Positions 29,066 through 37,644 of a stretch of DNA of 37,921 nucleotides are shown here, piece after piece; the stretch's first letter is position 1, and each line of letters begins with the position of its first letter. The translations under genes and the position numbers were made by a program. The notes below the pieces were generated by a model, which was given only the letters and a program-made list of their open reading frames with translations, had not been told where the DNA came from and ran no database searches. The DNA comes from CAYLLN01 sp036496265 (GTDB lineage Bacteria; Planctomycetota; Planctomycetia; Pirellulales; Pirellulaceae): assembly GCA_036496265.1 (NCBI GenBank), contig DASXLL010000301.1, positions 1 to 37,921 on the forward strand, read 5' to 3'.

Positions 29066-30634
29066 ATGGCAACCGTCAACGAATTACTAGCGGTTGCCAT
29101 TCGTCAGCATCAAGAGGGAAGGCTCGGCGAGGCAGAGCAGCTTTGCAAGCAGATCCTGGCGGTTGAGCCAACGAGCTACCTTGGCTGGCATTTGCTGGGG
29201 AGAATTTGTCACGACGGGGAGCGATACGTTGAGGCCGTGCAACATCTCTCGCATTCGCTAAGTTTTTCGCCGCAAAATCCGCTGGCCTATCTCGATTTGG
29301 GTCGGGGATTTCTTCGCCTGGATAAAGGAGCCGAGGCTGCCACGTGCTTTCGCAAGGCACTCGAATTGAAGCCCGACTATCCGGAAGCGCACGTGAATCT
29401 GGGTCTGGTGTTCGAGCGGGCGGAGATGATTGACGACGCGATCGCTTGTTATCGTCGGGCGCTAGAGCTAAGCCCGAACTTTCCGGAAGCATCATACAAC
29501 CTGGCCAATATGTGTCAGCTGCAAGGGAGATTGGATGACGCCATTGGGCTGTACCAAAAAGCCATCTACAACAGACCGAATTTTGCCAAGGCCTACAATG
29601 GTTTGGGCGCCGCGCTGCAGGTCACGGGCGATCTGACAGAAGCGGCCAATTGTTACGCTCGGGCGCTGGCCATCCATCCCTCGCTGGCAGACGCGCATGT
29701 GAATCGAGCCCAATTGCTGCTGTTACGGGGGGACTTTGAGCACGGCTGGCAGGAATACGAATGGCGATGGATGACCGGGCAGATCCCCAGCCGGAGCTTT
29801 CGCCAACCGCGGTGGGACGGGGATTCGCTGGCCGGGAAGACGATTCTCCTTTATGCGGAGCAAGGACTGGGTGATACGCTGCATTTCATCCGGTATGCGC
29901 CGCTCGTCAAAGCTCGTGGCGGGGGAGTGATCGTTGAATGCCCAAAGGTGCTCGTCAAGTTGCTAACGAGGTGTCGCGGCATCGATCGGCTGGTTGGCTA
30001 TGGGGAAGAATTGCCGGACTTCGACGTTCAATCGCCTTTGCTCAGCTTGCCAGGAATCCTCGGAACGTCGCTGGATACGATACCCAGCGAGGTGCCCTAT
30101 GTTGATGCTGAAGCGATGCTCGTCGCCAAATGGCGCGAAAGGTTAAATGCCATCGGCGAATTTCAAATTGGCATCAACTGGTTTGGCAGCCCGGGTCATG
30201 ATCCATCGCAGCAGCGCGATATTCCCCTCGAGCAGTTTACGAATCTGGCCCAGAACTCGGCGGTGCGACTGGTGAGCTTGCAGAAGGATAAGCGTGCGAA
30301 GCATGAGATCGACGCTTGCCCTCATTTGGCGATCATCGATTTCGGCGACGAGCTCGATGGAGCACACGGCGCGTTTATGGACAGCGCCGCGATCATGGCG
30401 AATCTGGATCTGGTCATTACATCCGATACGTCCATTGCGCATTTGGCGGGAGCACTCGGAGTCGCAGTATGGGTTGTATTACCCCACGTGCCGGAATGGC
30501 GCTGGCTGTTGGATCGCAGCGATAGCCCTTGGTATCCGACGATGCGATTATTTCGTCAGAAAAAGGCCGGCGACTGGAAAGGCGTTTTTGAAGAACTCGA
30601 AGCGGCGATACAACAACAACTGGCGTTGCAGTGA
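29066..30634 (+). CDS. TPR protein with glycosyltransferase (GT9/GT41-like) domain
   Basis: 522 residues from the ATG at 29066, the third of three in-frame ATGs (29045, 29060). It is chosen because MATVNELLAVAIRQHQEGRLGEAEQLCKQIL begins the first TPR as in related proteins. Six or so TPR units follow (for example AYLDLGRGFLRLDKGAEAATCFRKALELKP, EASYNLANMCQLQGRLDDAI). From about residue 255 a GT-B-type domain appears: GKTILLYAEQGLGDTLHFIRYAP, IGINWFGSPGHDPSQQRDIP and DLVITSDTSIAHLAGALGVAVWVVLPHVPEWRW, the last being the nucleotide-sugar binding signature of GT9-like enzymes. Acceptor and donor unknown; such proteins are common in planctomycetes. Confidence 0.9.
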   Translation: MATVNELLAVAIRQHQEGRLGEAEQLCKQILAVEPTSYLGWHLLGRICHDGERYVEAVQHLSHSLSFSPQNPLAYLDLGRGFLRLDKGAEAATCFRKALELKPDYPEAHVNLGLVFERAEMIDDAIACYRRALELSPNFPEASYNLANMCQLQGRLDDAIGLYQKAIYNRPNFAKAYNGLGAALQVTGDLTEAANCYARALAIHPSLADAHVNRAQLLLLRGDFEHGWQEYEWRWMTGQIPSRSFRQPRWDGDSLAGKTILLYAEQGLGDTLHFIRYAPLVKARGGGVIVECPKVLVKLLTRCRGIDRLVGYGEELPDFDVQSPLLSLPGILGTSLDTIPSEVPYVDAEAMLVAKWRERLNAIGEFQIGINWFGSPGHDPSQQRDIPLEQFTNLAQNSAVRLVSLQKDKRAKHEIDACPHLAIIDFGDELDGAHGAFMDSAAIMANLDLVITSDTSIAHLAGALGVAVWVVLPHVPEWRWLLDRSDSPWYPTMRLFRQKKAGDWKGVFEELEAAIQQQLALQ

Positions 30635-30654
30635 GGATTCAACACTCCGGGCGA

Positions 30655-33579
30655 TTACAGCAACTTGCGAATAACGGTTTGGAGGATGCCGCCGTTTTTG
30701 TAATAGTCGAGCTCGACGGGAGTGTCGATCCGAACGGCGGCTTGAAATGTCTTGACTGAGTTGTCGGGTGCGGTGACTTTCACGGTGACCTCGGAACGCG
30801 GCTTGATCGAATCGTTGAGACCGACGATCTCGTAGGTCTCTTCGCCAGTGAGGCCGAGGGATTTCCAGGTTTGGCCGGCAAGGAATTGGAGCGGCAGCAC
30901 GCCCATGAGGACGAGGTTGCTGCGGTGGATGCGCTCGAAGCTTTGGGCGATGACGGCGCGGACGCCGAGGAGGTACGTGCCTTTCGCGGCCCAGTCGCGC
31001 GAGGAGCCGGTGCCGTATTCCGCCCCGGCAAGAATGACTGTGGGCACATGAGCGGCCTTGTATTTCATGGCGGCGTCGTAGATGGAGATAACTTGGCCAA
31101 TGTCGGCGTCGTGACCACTGTGAGGAAGGGCAGGGGAGGGCTTGGCGAGATCATCGGCCGGCGGGCGCGAGCCGCCGCCTTCGCCGGTCATGCGGCCGGC
31201 GGCGAGGGGGACGGCAGGCGAGGTTTGAGAAGAGCTGTTGGGAGCGGTGGAATGCGCTGAAGCGCCACCCGGAGCGCCACCGACGTTTTTCCCTCCCGCG
31301 CCGTGTTGAGGCGGGCCGAGGTATTTCGTGACGCCGCCTTCCGTGCCCGGTGCGAGGAAATTGCGAATGCGGATGTTGGCAAACGTGCCGCGAAGCATGA
31401 CGCGGTCGTTGCCGCGGCGGCTGCCGTAGCTGTTGAACTCGGCTGGCTGCACACCGTGCTCGATCAGGTATTTGCCCGCGGGGCTGGTCTTGCTGATGTT
31501 GCCGGCCGGGGAGATGTGATCAGTCGTCACGCTATCGCCAAGCACCGCGAGACAACGAGCGCTCGAGAGCGGCGGAATCGAGCCAACGTTGACCGTCATA
31601 TCGGCGAGAAACGGCGGCTCCTGGATATAGGTGCTGTGCCCGTCCCATTGATACAGATCGCCTTCCGCAACTTTGATCTTATTCCATGTTTCGTTGGCCT
31701 CGAACACGTTCGAGTACCGCGACGAGAACATTTGCGGCAGGACGGATTTGGCCAATGTTTGGCGAACCTCGTCGTTCGTTGGCCAGATGTCCTTGAGAAA
31801 CACCGGCTCGCCGACGCTACCGACGCCGAGGGGGTCGGTAGTCATGTCGATGTCGGTCGTACCAGCGAGCGCATACGCCACAACGAGCGGTGGACTGGCC
31901 AGGTAATTGGCTTTGACGAGCGGATTGACGCGGCCTTCAAAATTGCGATTGCCGGAAAGGACGGCCGCGGCGACGAGATCGCCTTCCGTCACGGCATGGG
32001 CGACTGGATCCGGCAGCGGGCCGCTATTGCCAATGCAGGTTGTGCAGCCGTAACCAACCGTATTGAAGCCGATTTTCGCGAGCGGTTCGGTGAGACCGGC
32101 TTGATCGAGGTAATCGGTGACGACGCGAGAGCCGGGCGCGAGGCTCGTTTTTACATGCGGCGGCACCTGCAGGCCTCGCTCGACGGCTTTTTTGGCGAGC
32201 AAGCCGGCGGCGAGCATGACAGACGGATTGCTGGTATTGGTGCAACTGGTGATGGCAGCGATGACAACGGCGCCGTGGCCAATTTCAGACGAATGGCCGT
32301 TCTCTTTAACGGCGGCCTTTTTGCCGAGGACGCTTTCGGAGAGACCGAAGCCCCGTTCCGCGACCGGCGCGCGAAGCGCTTTGTGCCACGTTTCCTTCAT
32401 GGCGGCGAGCGGCACGCGGTCTTGCGGCCGCTTGGGTCCGGCAAGTGAGGGCTCGACGGCCGAAAGATCGAGCGACACGGTTTTGGTGAACGTGGGTGCG
32501 GGCGTCGCGTCGGTGCGGAAGAGGCCTTGCTCTTTGCAATAGCGCTCGACGAGATCGACTTCGTCCTTGGTGCGGCCGGTAGCACGCAGGTAATTCAGCG
32601 TCTCGTTATCGACCGGGAAGAAGCCGATCGTCGCGCCGTACTCAGGGGCCATGTTGCTGATCGTCGCGCGATCGGCGAGCGACATGCGGCTGACACCGGG
32701 GCCAAAAAACTCGACAAACTTATCGACGACGCCAGTCTTGCGGAGGATTTGCGTCACCGTGAGCACTAGATCGGTCGCGGTGACGCCGGGCTTCAGCTCG
32801 CCGGTCAACTCGAAGCCGATGACTTCCGGCATGAGCATATAGAGCGGCTGGCCGAGCATGACGGCTTCGGCTTCGATGCCGCCGACGCCCCAGCCGACAA
32901 CGCCGAGACCGTTGATCATCGTCGTATGGCTGTCGGTGCCGACGAGCGAATCGGGAAATGCGATCTGGCCCTGTTGATCCGTGCCGCGAAAAACAACTTT
33001 GCCGAGGTATTCAAGATTCACCTGATGCACGATGCCGACGTTCGGCGGCACGGCGCGGAAGTTGGCCAGCGATTTCTGGCCCCAGCGGAGAAATTCGTAC
33101 CGCTCGCGGTTCCGCTGGAATTCGATTTCGACGTTTTTAGTCAGCGCGTCGGGGCTGCCGAAGTAATCGACTTGCACGGAGTGGTCGATGACAAGGTCAA
33201 CCGGGATCAGCGGGTTGATTTTCTTCGGATTGCCGCCCAACCGCTTCATCGCGGAGCGCATCGCGGCCAGATCGACAACGCATGGCACGCCGGTGAAGTC
33301 TTGCAGGACAACGCGGGCCGGCTTGAACGGGATTTCCGCTTTGGCGACGGCCGTGGCTTGCCACGCGGCCAGCGCCCTCACGTCGTTTTCGGTCACGAGA
33401 TAGCCGTCACAATTGCGAAGCACCGCTTCGAGCAGCACTCGCATGCTGAACGGCAGCTTGCTGATCGCGCCGAGACCTTGCTTTTCGAGTCGGTCGAGGC
33501 GATAGATGCCGAGCGGGCCGCTAGCGGTCTGAAAAGTGTCGCGGGCCTTGAAAGGGTCGAAAACGTTAGGCGTGGCCAT
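30655..33579 (-). CDS. acnA: Aconitate hydratase with a ~70-residue insert in the C-terminal domain
   Basis: 974 residues versus about 890-910 for AcnA. The three iron-sulfur cysteines are in ITSCTNTSNPSVM and GYGCTTCIGNSGPL. Other core blocks: VVLQDFTGVPCVVDLAAMR, DLVIDHSVQVD, GIVHQVNLEYLG, VGTDSHTTMINGLGVVGWGVGG, GDSVTTDHISPAGNI and AGAEYGTGSSRDWAAKGT. It isomerises citrate to isocitrate in the TCA cycle. Between EGGVTKY (about residue 749) and GQVISIYDAAMKYK a low-complexity run of about 70 residues (GAGGKNVGGAPGGASAHSTA and so on) replaces the usual few residues. The DNA there (about 31110-31325) looks repeat-derived. Confidence 0.97.
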   Translation of the reverse strand: MATPNVFDPFKARDTFQTASGPLGIYRLDRLEKQGLGAISKLPFSMRVLLEAVLRNCDGYLVTENDVRALAAWQATAVAKAEIPFKPARVVLQDFTGVPCVVDLAAMRSAMKRLGGNPKKINPLIPVDLVIDHSVQVDYFGSPDALTKNVEIEFQRNRERYEFLRWGQKSLANFRAVPPNVGIVHQVNLEYLGKVVFRGTDQQGQIAFPDSLVGTDSHTTMINGLGVVGWGVGGIEAEAVMLGQPLYMLMPEVIGFELTGELKPGVTATDLVLTVTQILRKTGVVDKFVEFFGPGVSRMSLADRATISNMAPEYGATIGFFPVDNETLNYLRATGRTKDEVDLVERYCKEQGLFRTDATPAPTFTKTVSLDLSAVEPSLAGPKRPQDRVPLAAMKETWHKALRAPVAERGFGLSESVLGKKAAVKENGHSSEIGHGAVVIAAITSCTNTSNPSVMLAAGLLAKKAVERGLQVPPHVKTSLAPGSRVVTDYLDQAGLTEPLAKIGFNTVGYGCTTCIGNSGPLPDPVAHAVTEGDLVAAAVLSGNRNFEGRVNPLVKANYLASPPLVVAYALAGTTDIDMTTDPLGVGSVGEPVFLKDIWPTNDEVRQTLAKSVLPQMFSSRYSNVFEANETWNKIKVAEGDLYQWDGHSTYIQEPPFLADMTVNVGSIPPLSSARCLAVLGDSVTTDHISPAGNISKTSPAGKYLIEHGVQPAEFNSYGSRRGNDRVMLRGTFANIRIRNFLAPGTEGGVTKYLGPPQHGAGGKNVGGAPGGASAHSTAPNSSSQTSPAVPLAAGRMTGEGGGSRPPADDLAKPSPALPHSGHDADIGQVISIYDAAMKYKAAHVPTVILAGAEYGTGSSRDWAAKGTYLLGVRAVIAQSFERIHRSNLVLMGVLPLQFLAGQTWKSLGLTGEETYEIVGLNDSIKPRSEVTVKVTAPDNSVKTFQAAVRIDTPVELDYYKNGGILQTVIRKLL
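31110..31325. repeat. Low-complexity in-frame insert within aconitase
   Basis: On the gene's strand it encodes GGAPGGASAHSTAPNSSSQT, then EGGGSRPPADDLAKPSPALP. Two GGTGGCGCT copies occur close together, and GGTGGCGCTTCAGCG resembles the other palindromic repeat families of this genome. It interrupts the aconitase C-terminal domain without breaking the frame. Confidence 0.6.
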
Positions 33580-33698
33580 GTGAAATGCTACGGAAAGGCG
33601 GCTGGCGCGGCCGCGGGCGGGGAAAGATAGCGTGGAGCCGCAATTTTAGCGAACTGGGGGCGGGGTGTCTGCGGTAGCGGCTCTTGCCGTTATGACTC

Positions 33699-33728
33699 TT
33701 GACGGGCGGAAGCTGGCACGGCTATAGT
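33699..33728 (+). promoter_or_regulatory. Sigma-70-type promoter of the secreted metallopeptidase
   Basis: TTGACG (33699-33704), an 18-base spacer, then TATAGT (33723-33728). The predicted transcript would start near 33735, about 45 bases before the GTG start at 33780. Confidence 0.6.
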
Positions 33729-33779
33729 CCGCACCCCTTTCTACCCATCGATGCTATAGCGCCGGCGAAGGATCGCGGA

Positions 33780-34580
33780 GTGACGCACGGGCTGCGTGGA
33801 ATTACACGTCGAAACACAGCCGGCTGGCTGGCGGTGATTCTGCCGCTGGCGGCGGTGTCGGCCATTGGCGACGAGCAAAACCGCTGGCCCGACGAGCGGC
33901 AGGCGGGCCAGTTTCTCTGTCATGCGGATTTTCCGCTAGCTTCGCATCAGCCGCTGCTTGATGAGCTGACGCAGCTTCAGCAAGATCTGCAATTGAAGCT
34001 CGGATCGCCGCCGCCCCGTGAGAAGATGCACTTCTTCTTGTTTCGGGCGAAGGACACCTATCAGTCGTACATGAAGGAGTATTTTCCGAAGGTGCCCTAT
34101 CGGCGGGCGCTGTTCATCAAGGCTCGCGGCCCGGGGATGGTATTCGCTTATCAGGGGGCCGACTTCGAAATCGACGTGCGGCACGAATGCACGCATGCGC
34201 TGTTGCATACGTGGCTGCCGCAGGTGCCGCTGTGGCTCGATGAGGGGCTGGCGGAGTATTTCGAAGCGCCTCGCGAAAAACGGGTGCGGCAGAATCCACA
34301 TCATGCGATCGTCCAAGTGGCGGTTGCGAGCGCGCAGTTGCCGCGGCTGGAGGAACTGGAGACGCTGGACGCGCTCGATGAGATGGGACGCGACGAGTAT
34401 CGCGACGCGTGGGCGTGGGTGCATTTCATGTTGCACGGACCGCGCGAAGCGCAGGAGGAGCTGCAGCGGTACTTGCAAGATTTGTATCAGGGCAGCGATG
34501 CGGGGCGGTTGAGCCAGCGGCTGCGGCGGCGAATTCCGGATTTGAACCGGAAGATGGCGGAACATTTCGGCCGAACTTAA
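33780..34580 (+). CDS. Secreted HExxH zinc metallopeptidase-like protein
   Basis: 266 residues from a GTG at 33780 with AAGGA seven bases upstream; this start lies downstream of the promoter, whereas the TTG at 33699 is the promoter's own -35. The signal peptide is RRNTAGWLAVILPLAAVSAIG. The active site is H135-E136-C-T-H139 in RHECTHALLH, with a third ligand in LWLDEGLAEYFE (the E of EGLAEY), a gluzincin or peptidase-MA-like arrangement often annotated DUF1570. The N-terminal part includes REKMHFFLFRAKDTYQSYM. Substrate unknown; probably periplasmic. Convergent 4-base overlap with the subtilase gene. Confidence 0.83.
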   Translation: MTHGLRGITRRNTAGWLAVILPLAAVSAIGDEQNRWPDERQAGQFLCHADFPLASHQPLLDELTQLQQDLQLKLGSPPPREKMHFFLFRAKDTYQSYMKEYFPKVPYRRALFIKARGPGMVFAYQGADFEIDVRHECTHALLHTWLPQVPLWLDEGLAEYFEAPREKRVRQNPHHAIVQVAVASAQLPRLEELETLDALDEMGRDEYRDAWAWVHFMLHGPREAQEELQRYLQDLYQGSDAGRLSQRLRRRIPDLNRKMAEHFGRT

Positions 34581-37099
34581 TTGCGGCCAATCTTTTGGAA
34601 TGCGTAATCGAGGGCTGCGAGATCGCTTTGGAGCCGCTGCGAGGTACGGACGCGGGCGAGCATCATTTCGACGCCGGAGAATTGCGTTTCGAACGCCTGA
34701 TCGATGATGTCGCCATAGCCGCCGCGTCCGTAGATCGACGGCGTAAGGTCGGCCGCGTAGTAGTCGATATAGTCGAAGCCGCCGCCGCCATTGAATTGAA
34801 CAAACTGGAAACCGCTGGCGCCAATTTGTGTTCCGGCGCTCGATAGTGTGCGGCTGCCGGCCCAAACTCCCAGGACGTCGTTGCCGTCACTGCCGGTGAG
34901 GCTGGCGCGGTCGTTGCCACCAGCCGAGGAAATCGCCTGGACATATTGCACGCCGGTCGCGGAATTTGCAAAACCGGGTCCGATCATGCGGGCAAAGCGG
35001 GCCTGGGCTTCGAAAACGTCGTTGGCGGCGGAATCGTAGAACGTGGCGCGGTCGGCATTGCCACCGATGAACTGGATTGTTTCGAAGCCGCCAGCAATAA
35101 CGTGCGTCGTCGCTGAGTTGAGATCGGCTGAGCCTGGGCGGAAGACGATCGTTTCAGCGACGTTGCCGCCCGATAGCGTCAGCGTGTCGTTGCCGCCGCT
35201 GCCATCGATGCTGATTTGCGTTACGCCGGCCAGCGAATAGTTGACGCCGTTGACGGCGATCTGGCCGTTGGATTGGTACTGAACGAGATCATTCCCGGTG
35301 GTTCCGGAAACTCTGGCCGTGTTGCCGGCGATCGAAACGAGATTCGTCAGGCGGAAATCGACGTCGGAGTTGTTGCCCTTGACGTGCAGGAAGAATGTGT
35401 CGCCGGCCTTGGCGTCGATGTCGATGCGTTCGCTGCCGGTCAGGCCGGAGCTAGAGCCGACGAGGTGCTGGTGGCTGTCGTAAAGCTCCAGATCGACGTT
35501 GCCGCTGGTTTGGTTGGAAAATGCCTCGGCCGTGAAGCGGCCGGAATGGCTGGCAGTGACCTGGAACCAGGCGTCGCCGCCGGTGACCGCGATGTTGTTG
35601 ATCTGCCGCTGATCTATCGTGCCCCAGTTAATCGGATTGATGGTTGGCGTCGTAGACGCGGGCGTAAGCTGCATATCGACCGAATATTTACCGATCGTGA
35701 CGCCGCCGCCGCCCACGCCGACGACATACGATTGGCCGGCGACAACATTCATCGTCAACTTGTGACCGACGATCTGCTCGCCGGCCGCCGGTTCCCACGT
35801 TGCGCCGAGTTGCTGGCCGCCAGTGAGCGTAAAGGACGCCTGGCCAGTCGCGGTCGCGGTGAAGCGGAAGTAGTCCTGATCGGTCGTGCTCCCGATCGTG
35901 CCGCTGACGTCAAGCTTCGTGGTCAAATTGCCGACGGCAGTTGCCGCACTCGATGTCGAGCCGTAATCGTCGGCACCGACCAGCGAGCTGAGGGCCCGCG
36001 CGACATTGATCCGATCGTAATTGGCGTTGGTAACTGAATCGAAAACCTTATCGGCCGTCTGATGGAACAGCTTATCGATCGTCGTTTCAGTGATGTTCGA
36101 GTAGCCGAGGTCCTGCATCGCTTCGCGGACAAGGACGCTCGCGCCGGCAACATAGGGCGACGCCATGCTTGTGCCGGAGGCGGCGCCCCAATCGTTCTTC
36201 GACGGATCGCCGCCGTAAAACGCGTCCGGCACCGTGCTCGTAATTTTTTCGCCAGGCGCAGCCAGCACATTCTGATTCCGCTGACTGAAGCTGCTCAGAT
36301 TACCACTGGCATCGACGCTGGCGACCGGCGTCACATACGGGCTAACGGCCGGATAAGACAGGCCCGGCGAGTTGTATTGCTTAAACGAGTTGCCGGCAGC
36401 GACGGCAATAAAGATGCCGTCGTCGGCGAGCTGCTTGAGGTCGCTTTCGAGCGTCGCCCACTGCGGCAGCGTGTTGGCGTTCCATTCGGTGCCGAGAGAC
36501 AGGTTTACGGTCGTGATCGGAAATTCATAGTCGTTACGATGCTGATGCACCCACTGCAGGGCTTGATCGACCCAAGTGAAGTAGCCATTGCCCTGGTCGT
36601 CAAAAACGCGGAGGCCGACGAGATCGACATCCGGTGCGACGCCCGAATATTTGCTGTCTTGCGAGCCGACAATTCCGGAGACGTGCGTGCCGTGAAAGCC
36701 GGCGGGGCCATCGTCATAAGGATTTGCGTCGTTTTCGGCGAAGTCCCAACCACCGACGACTTTATATGACGTGCCGAAGCCGCCGCCGAGCGCCTTTTGG
36801 TCGTAGGCGATGCCACTGTCGATGATCGCGACGGTCTGGCCCTGCCCATAGAGGCCATATTGATTGCGGGCTGCGGCCAGATCGGTCCAGCCGTGGCCTT
36901 CGGCCGTCGATAGCGGCTGAACGGTTGTTAATGGTTGGATGGACGTCGAGGAGAGCTCGGCGATGGATTGCGCCGCCGCGTCGGACTGCGACGACGTGTC
37001 GTACCAAAAATCGGCCACCGGCTGCGCAGAAAGAGCCAGCCGGTCTTCGAAGGTTTCAAATCGCCAGCCGCGAAAGCCGGCATCTTCGGAACGTGACAT
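34577..37099 (-). CDS. Subtilisin-like (S8) serine protease, large exported
   Basis: 840 residues from the ATG at 37099 (an ATG at 37141 in frame is possible). The N-terminus FRGWRFETFEDRLALSAQP is the planctomycete FE.LE.R.LLSA-type lead found on giant exported proteins. The subtilase triad is D94 (VAIIDSGI), H136 (FHGTHVSGI) and S311 (GTSMASP), with oxyanion Asn in AAGNSFK. After residue about 400, two pre-peptidase-type beta domains follow (LDVSGTIGSTTDQDYFRFTA; VDLELYDSHQHLVGSSS), then RTX/calcium-like GNDTLTLSGG and GNDRASLTGSDGNDVLGV repeats. It degrades extracellular or periplasmic proteins. Confidence 0.93.
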   Translation of the reverse strand: MSRSEDAGFRGWRFETFEDRLALSAQPVADFWYDTSSQSDAAAQSIAELSSTSIQPLTTVQPLSTAEGHGWTDLAAARNQYGLYGQGQTVAIIDSGIAYDQKALGGGFGTSYKVVGGWDFAENDANPYDDGPAGFHGTHVSGIVGSQDSKYSGVAPDVDLVGLRVFDDQGNGYFTWVDQALQWVHQHRNDYEFPITTVNLSLGTEWNANTLPQWATLESDLKQLADDGIFIAVAAGNSFKQYNSPGLSYPAVSPYVTPVASVDASGNLSSFSQRNQNVLAAPGEKITSTVPDAFYGGDPSKNDWGAASGTSMASPYVAGASVLVREAMQDLGYSNITETTIDKLFHQTADKVFDSVTNANYDRINVARALSSLVGADDYGSTSSAATAVGNLTTKLDVSGTIGSTTDQDYFRFTATATGQASFTLTGGQQLGATWEPAAGEQIVGHKLTMNVVAGQSYVVGVGGGGVTIGKYSVDMQLTPASTTPTINPINWGTIDQRQINNIAVTGGDAWFQVTASHSGRFTAEAFSNQTSGNVDLELYDSHQHLVGSSSGLTGSERIDIDAKAGDTFFLHVKGNNSDVDFRLTNLVSIAGNTARVSGTTGNDLVQYQSNGQIAVNGVNYSLAGVTQISIDGSGGNDTLTLSGGNVAETIVFRPGSADLNSATTHVIAGGFETIQFIGGNADRATFYDSAANDVFEAQARFARMIGPGFANSATGVQYVQAISSAGGNDRASLTGSDGNDVLGVWAGSRTLSSAGTQIGASGFQFVQFNGGGGFDYIDYYAADLTPSIYGRGGYGDIIDQAFETQFSGVEMMLARVRTSQRLQSDLAALDYAFQKIGRN

Positions 37100-37644
37100 C
37101 CAGCGTGCCTCGTGAATCGGGGTGAGTCCGATTCCGGGCACGGCGCGGCATCAATGGCGCGCCAGGCAAGCGGCAGGAGGCGTTTATGGCTGGAAGACAA
37201 AATGCCCACGCGGCCCTGTTGGACAAGCCAGCAGTGGCGCCGTCGGTGGCATTACAAAAAAGTTGTCTTCAGCCGCACCGCGGCCGCTGTCGCCCGGAAC
37301 CGGGCACGAGGGGACTAGCAGCCGAAAAACATCCGTGCGGCTGGAGCGAGAAACAGTACGTCATTGGCTACGGCAGGGCATTGGTTGGTGTTCACGGCCA
37401 CTGGCAAATGGCAAAGTTTGCGGGCGGAATAAACGGGATAAACCGCACGGCGATAGGAAAGATAGCCACAAAGAACACAAAAAGGCACAAAAAAGTACAG
37501 AGGGTGAACCGTCGGTTTTTGTGCCTCTTTGTGTTTTTCGTGGCTATTCCTGCGTTGAGGTTCGACGCGTCACCTCTGAACTTTTGCCAGCAGCCTGCCG
37601 AATGATTAGAAGACAACATCATCTGGCCGCAAAGGAATGCGACC
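37100..37644. other. Intergenic region upstream of the methyltransferase-like gene
   Basis: 545 bases. The open frames across it have no family resemblance and composition suggests non-coding DNA. The only clear structure is the large inverted repeat at 37462-37547. No promoter stands out. Confidence 0.5.
37462..37547. repeat. Large inverted repeat (ATAGCCACAAAG family)
   Basis: The 32-base arms at 37462-37493 and 37516-37547 are complementary at all but 3 positions around a 22-base loop. The left arm starts ATAGCCACAAAGAACACAAA; the right arm ends TCGTGGCTAT. Repeats of this kind are scattered in planctomycete and other genomes. Confidence 0.88.

Noticed and set aside
31303..32448. 381-residue plus-strand open frame opposite aconitase
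   Set aside because: Shadow frame of a high-GC gene with no motifs.
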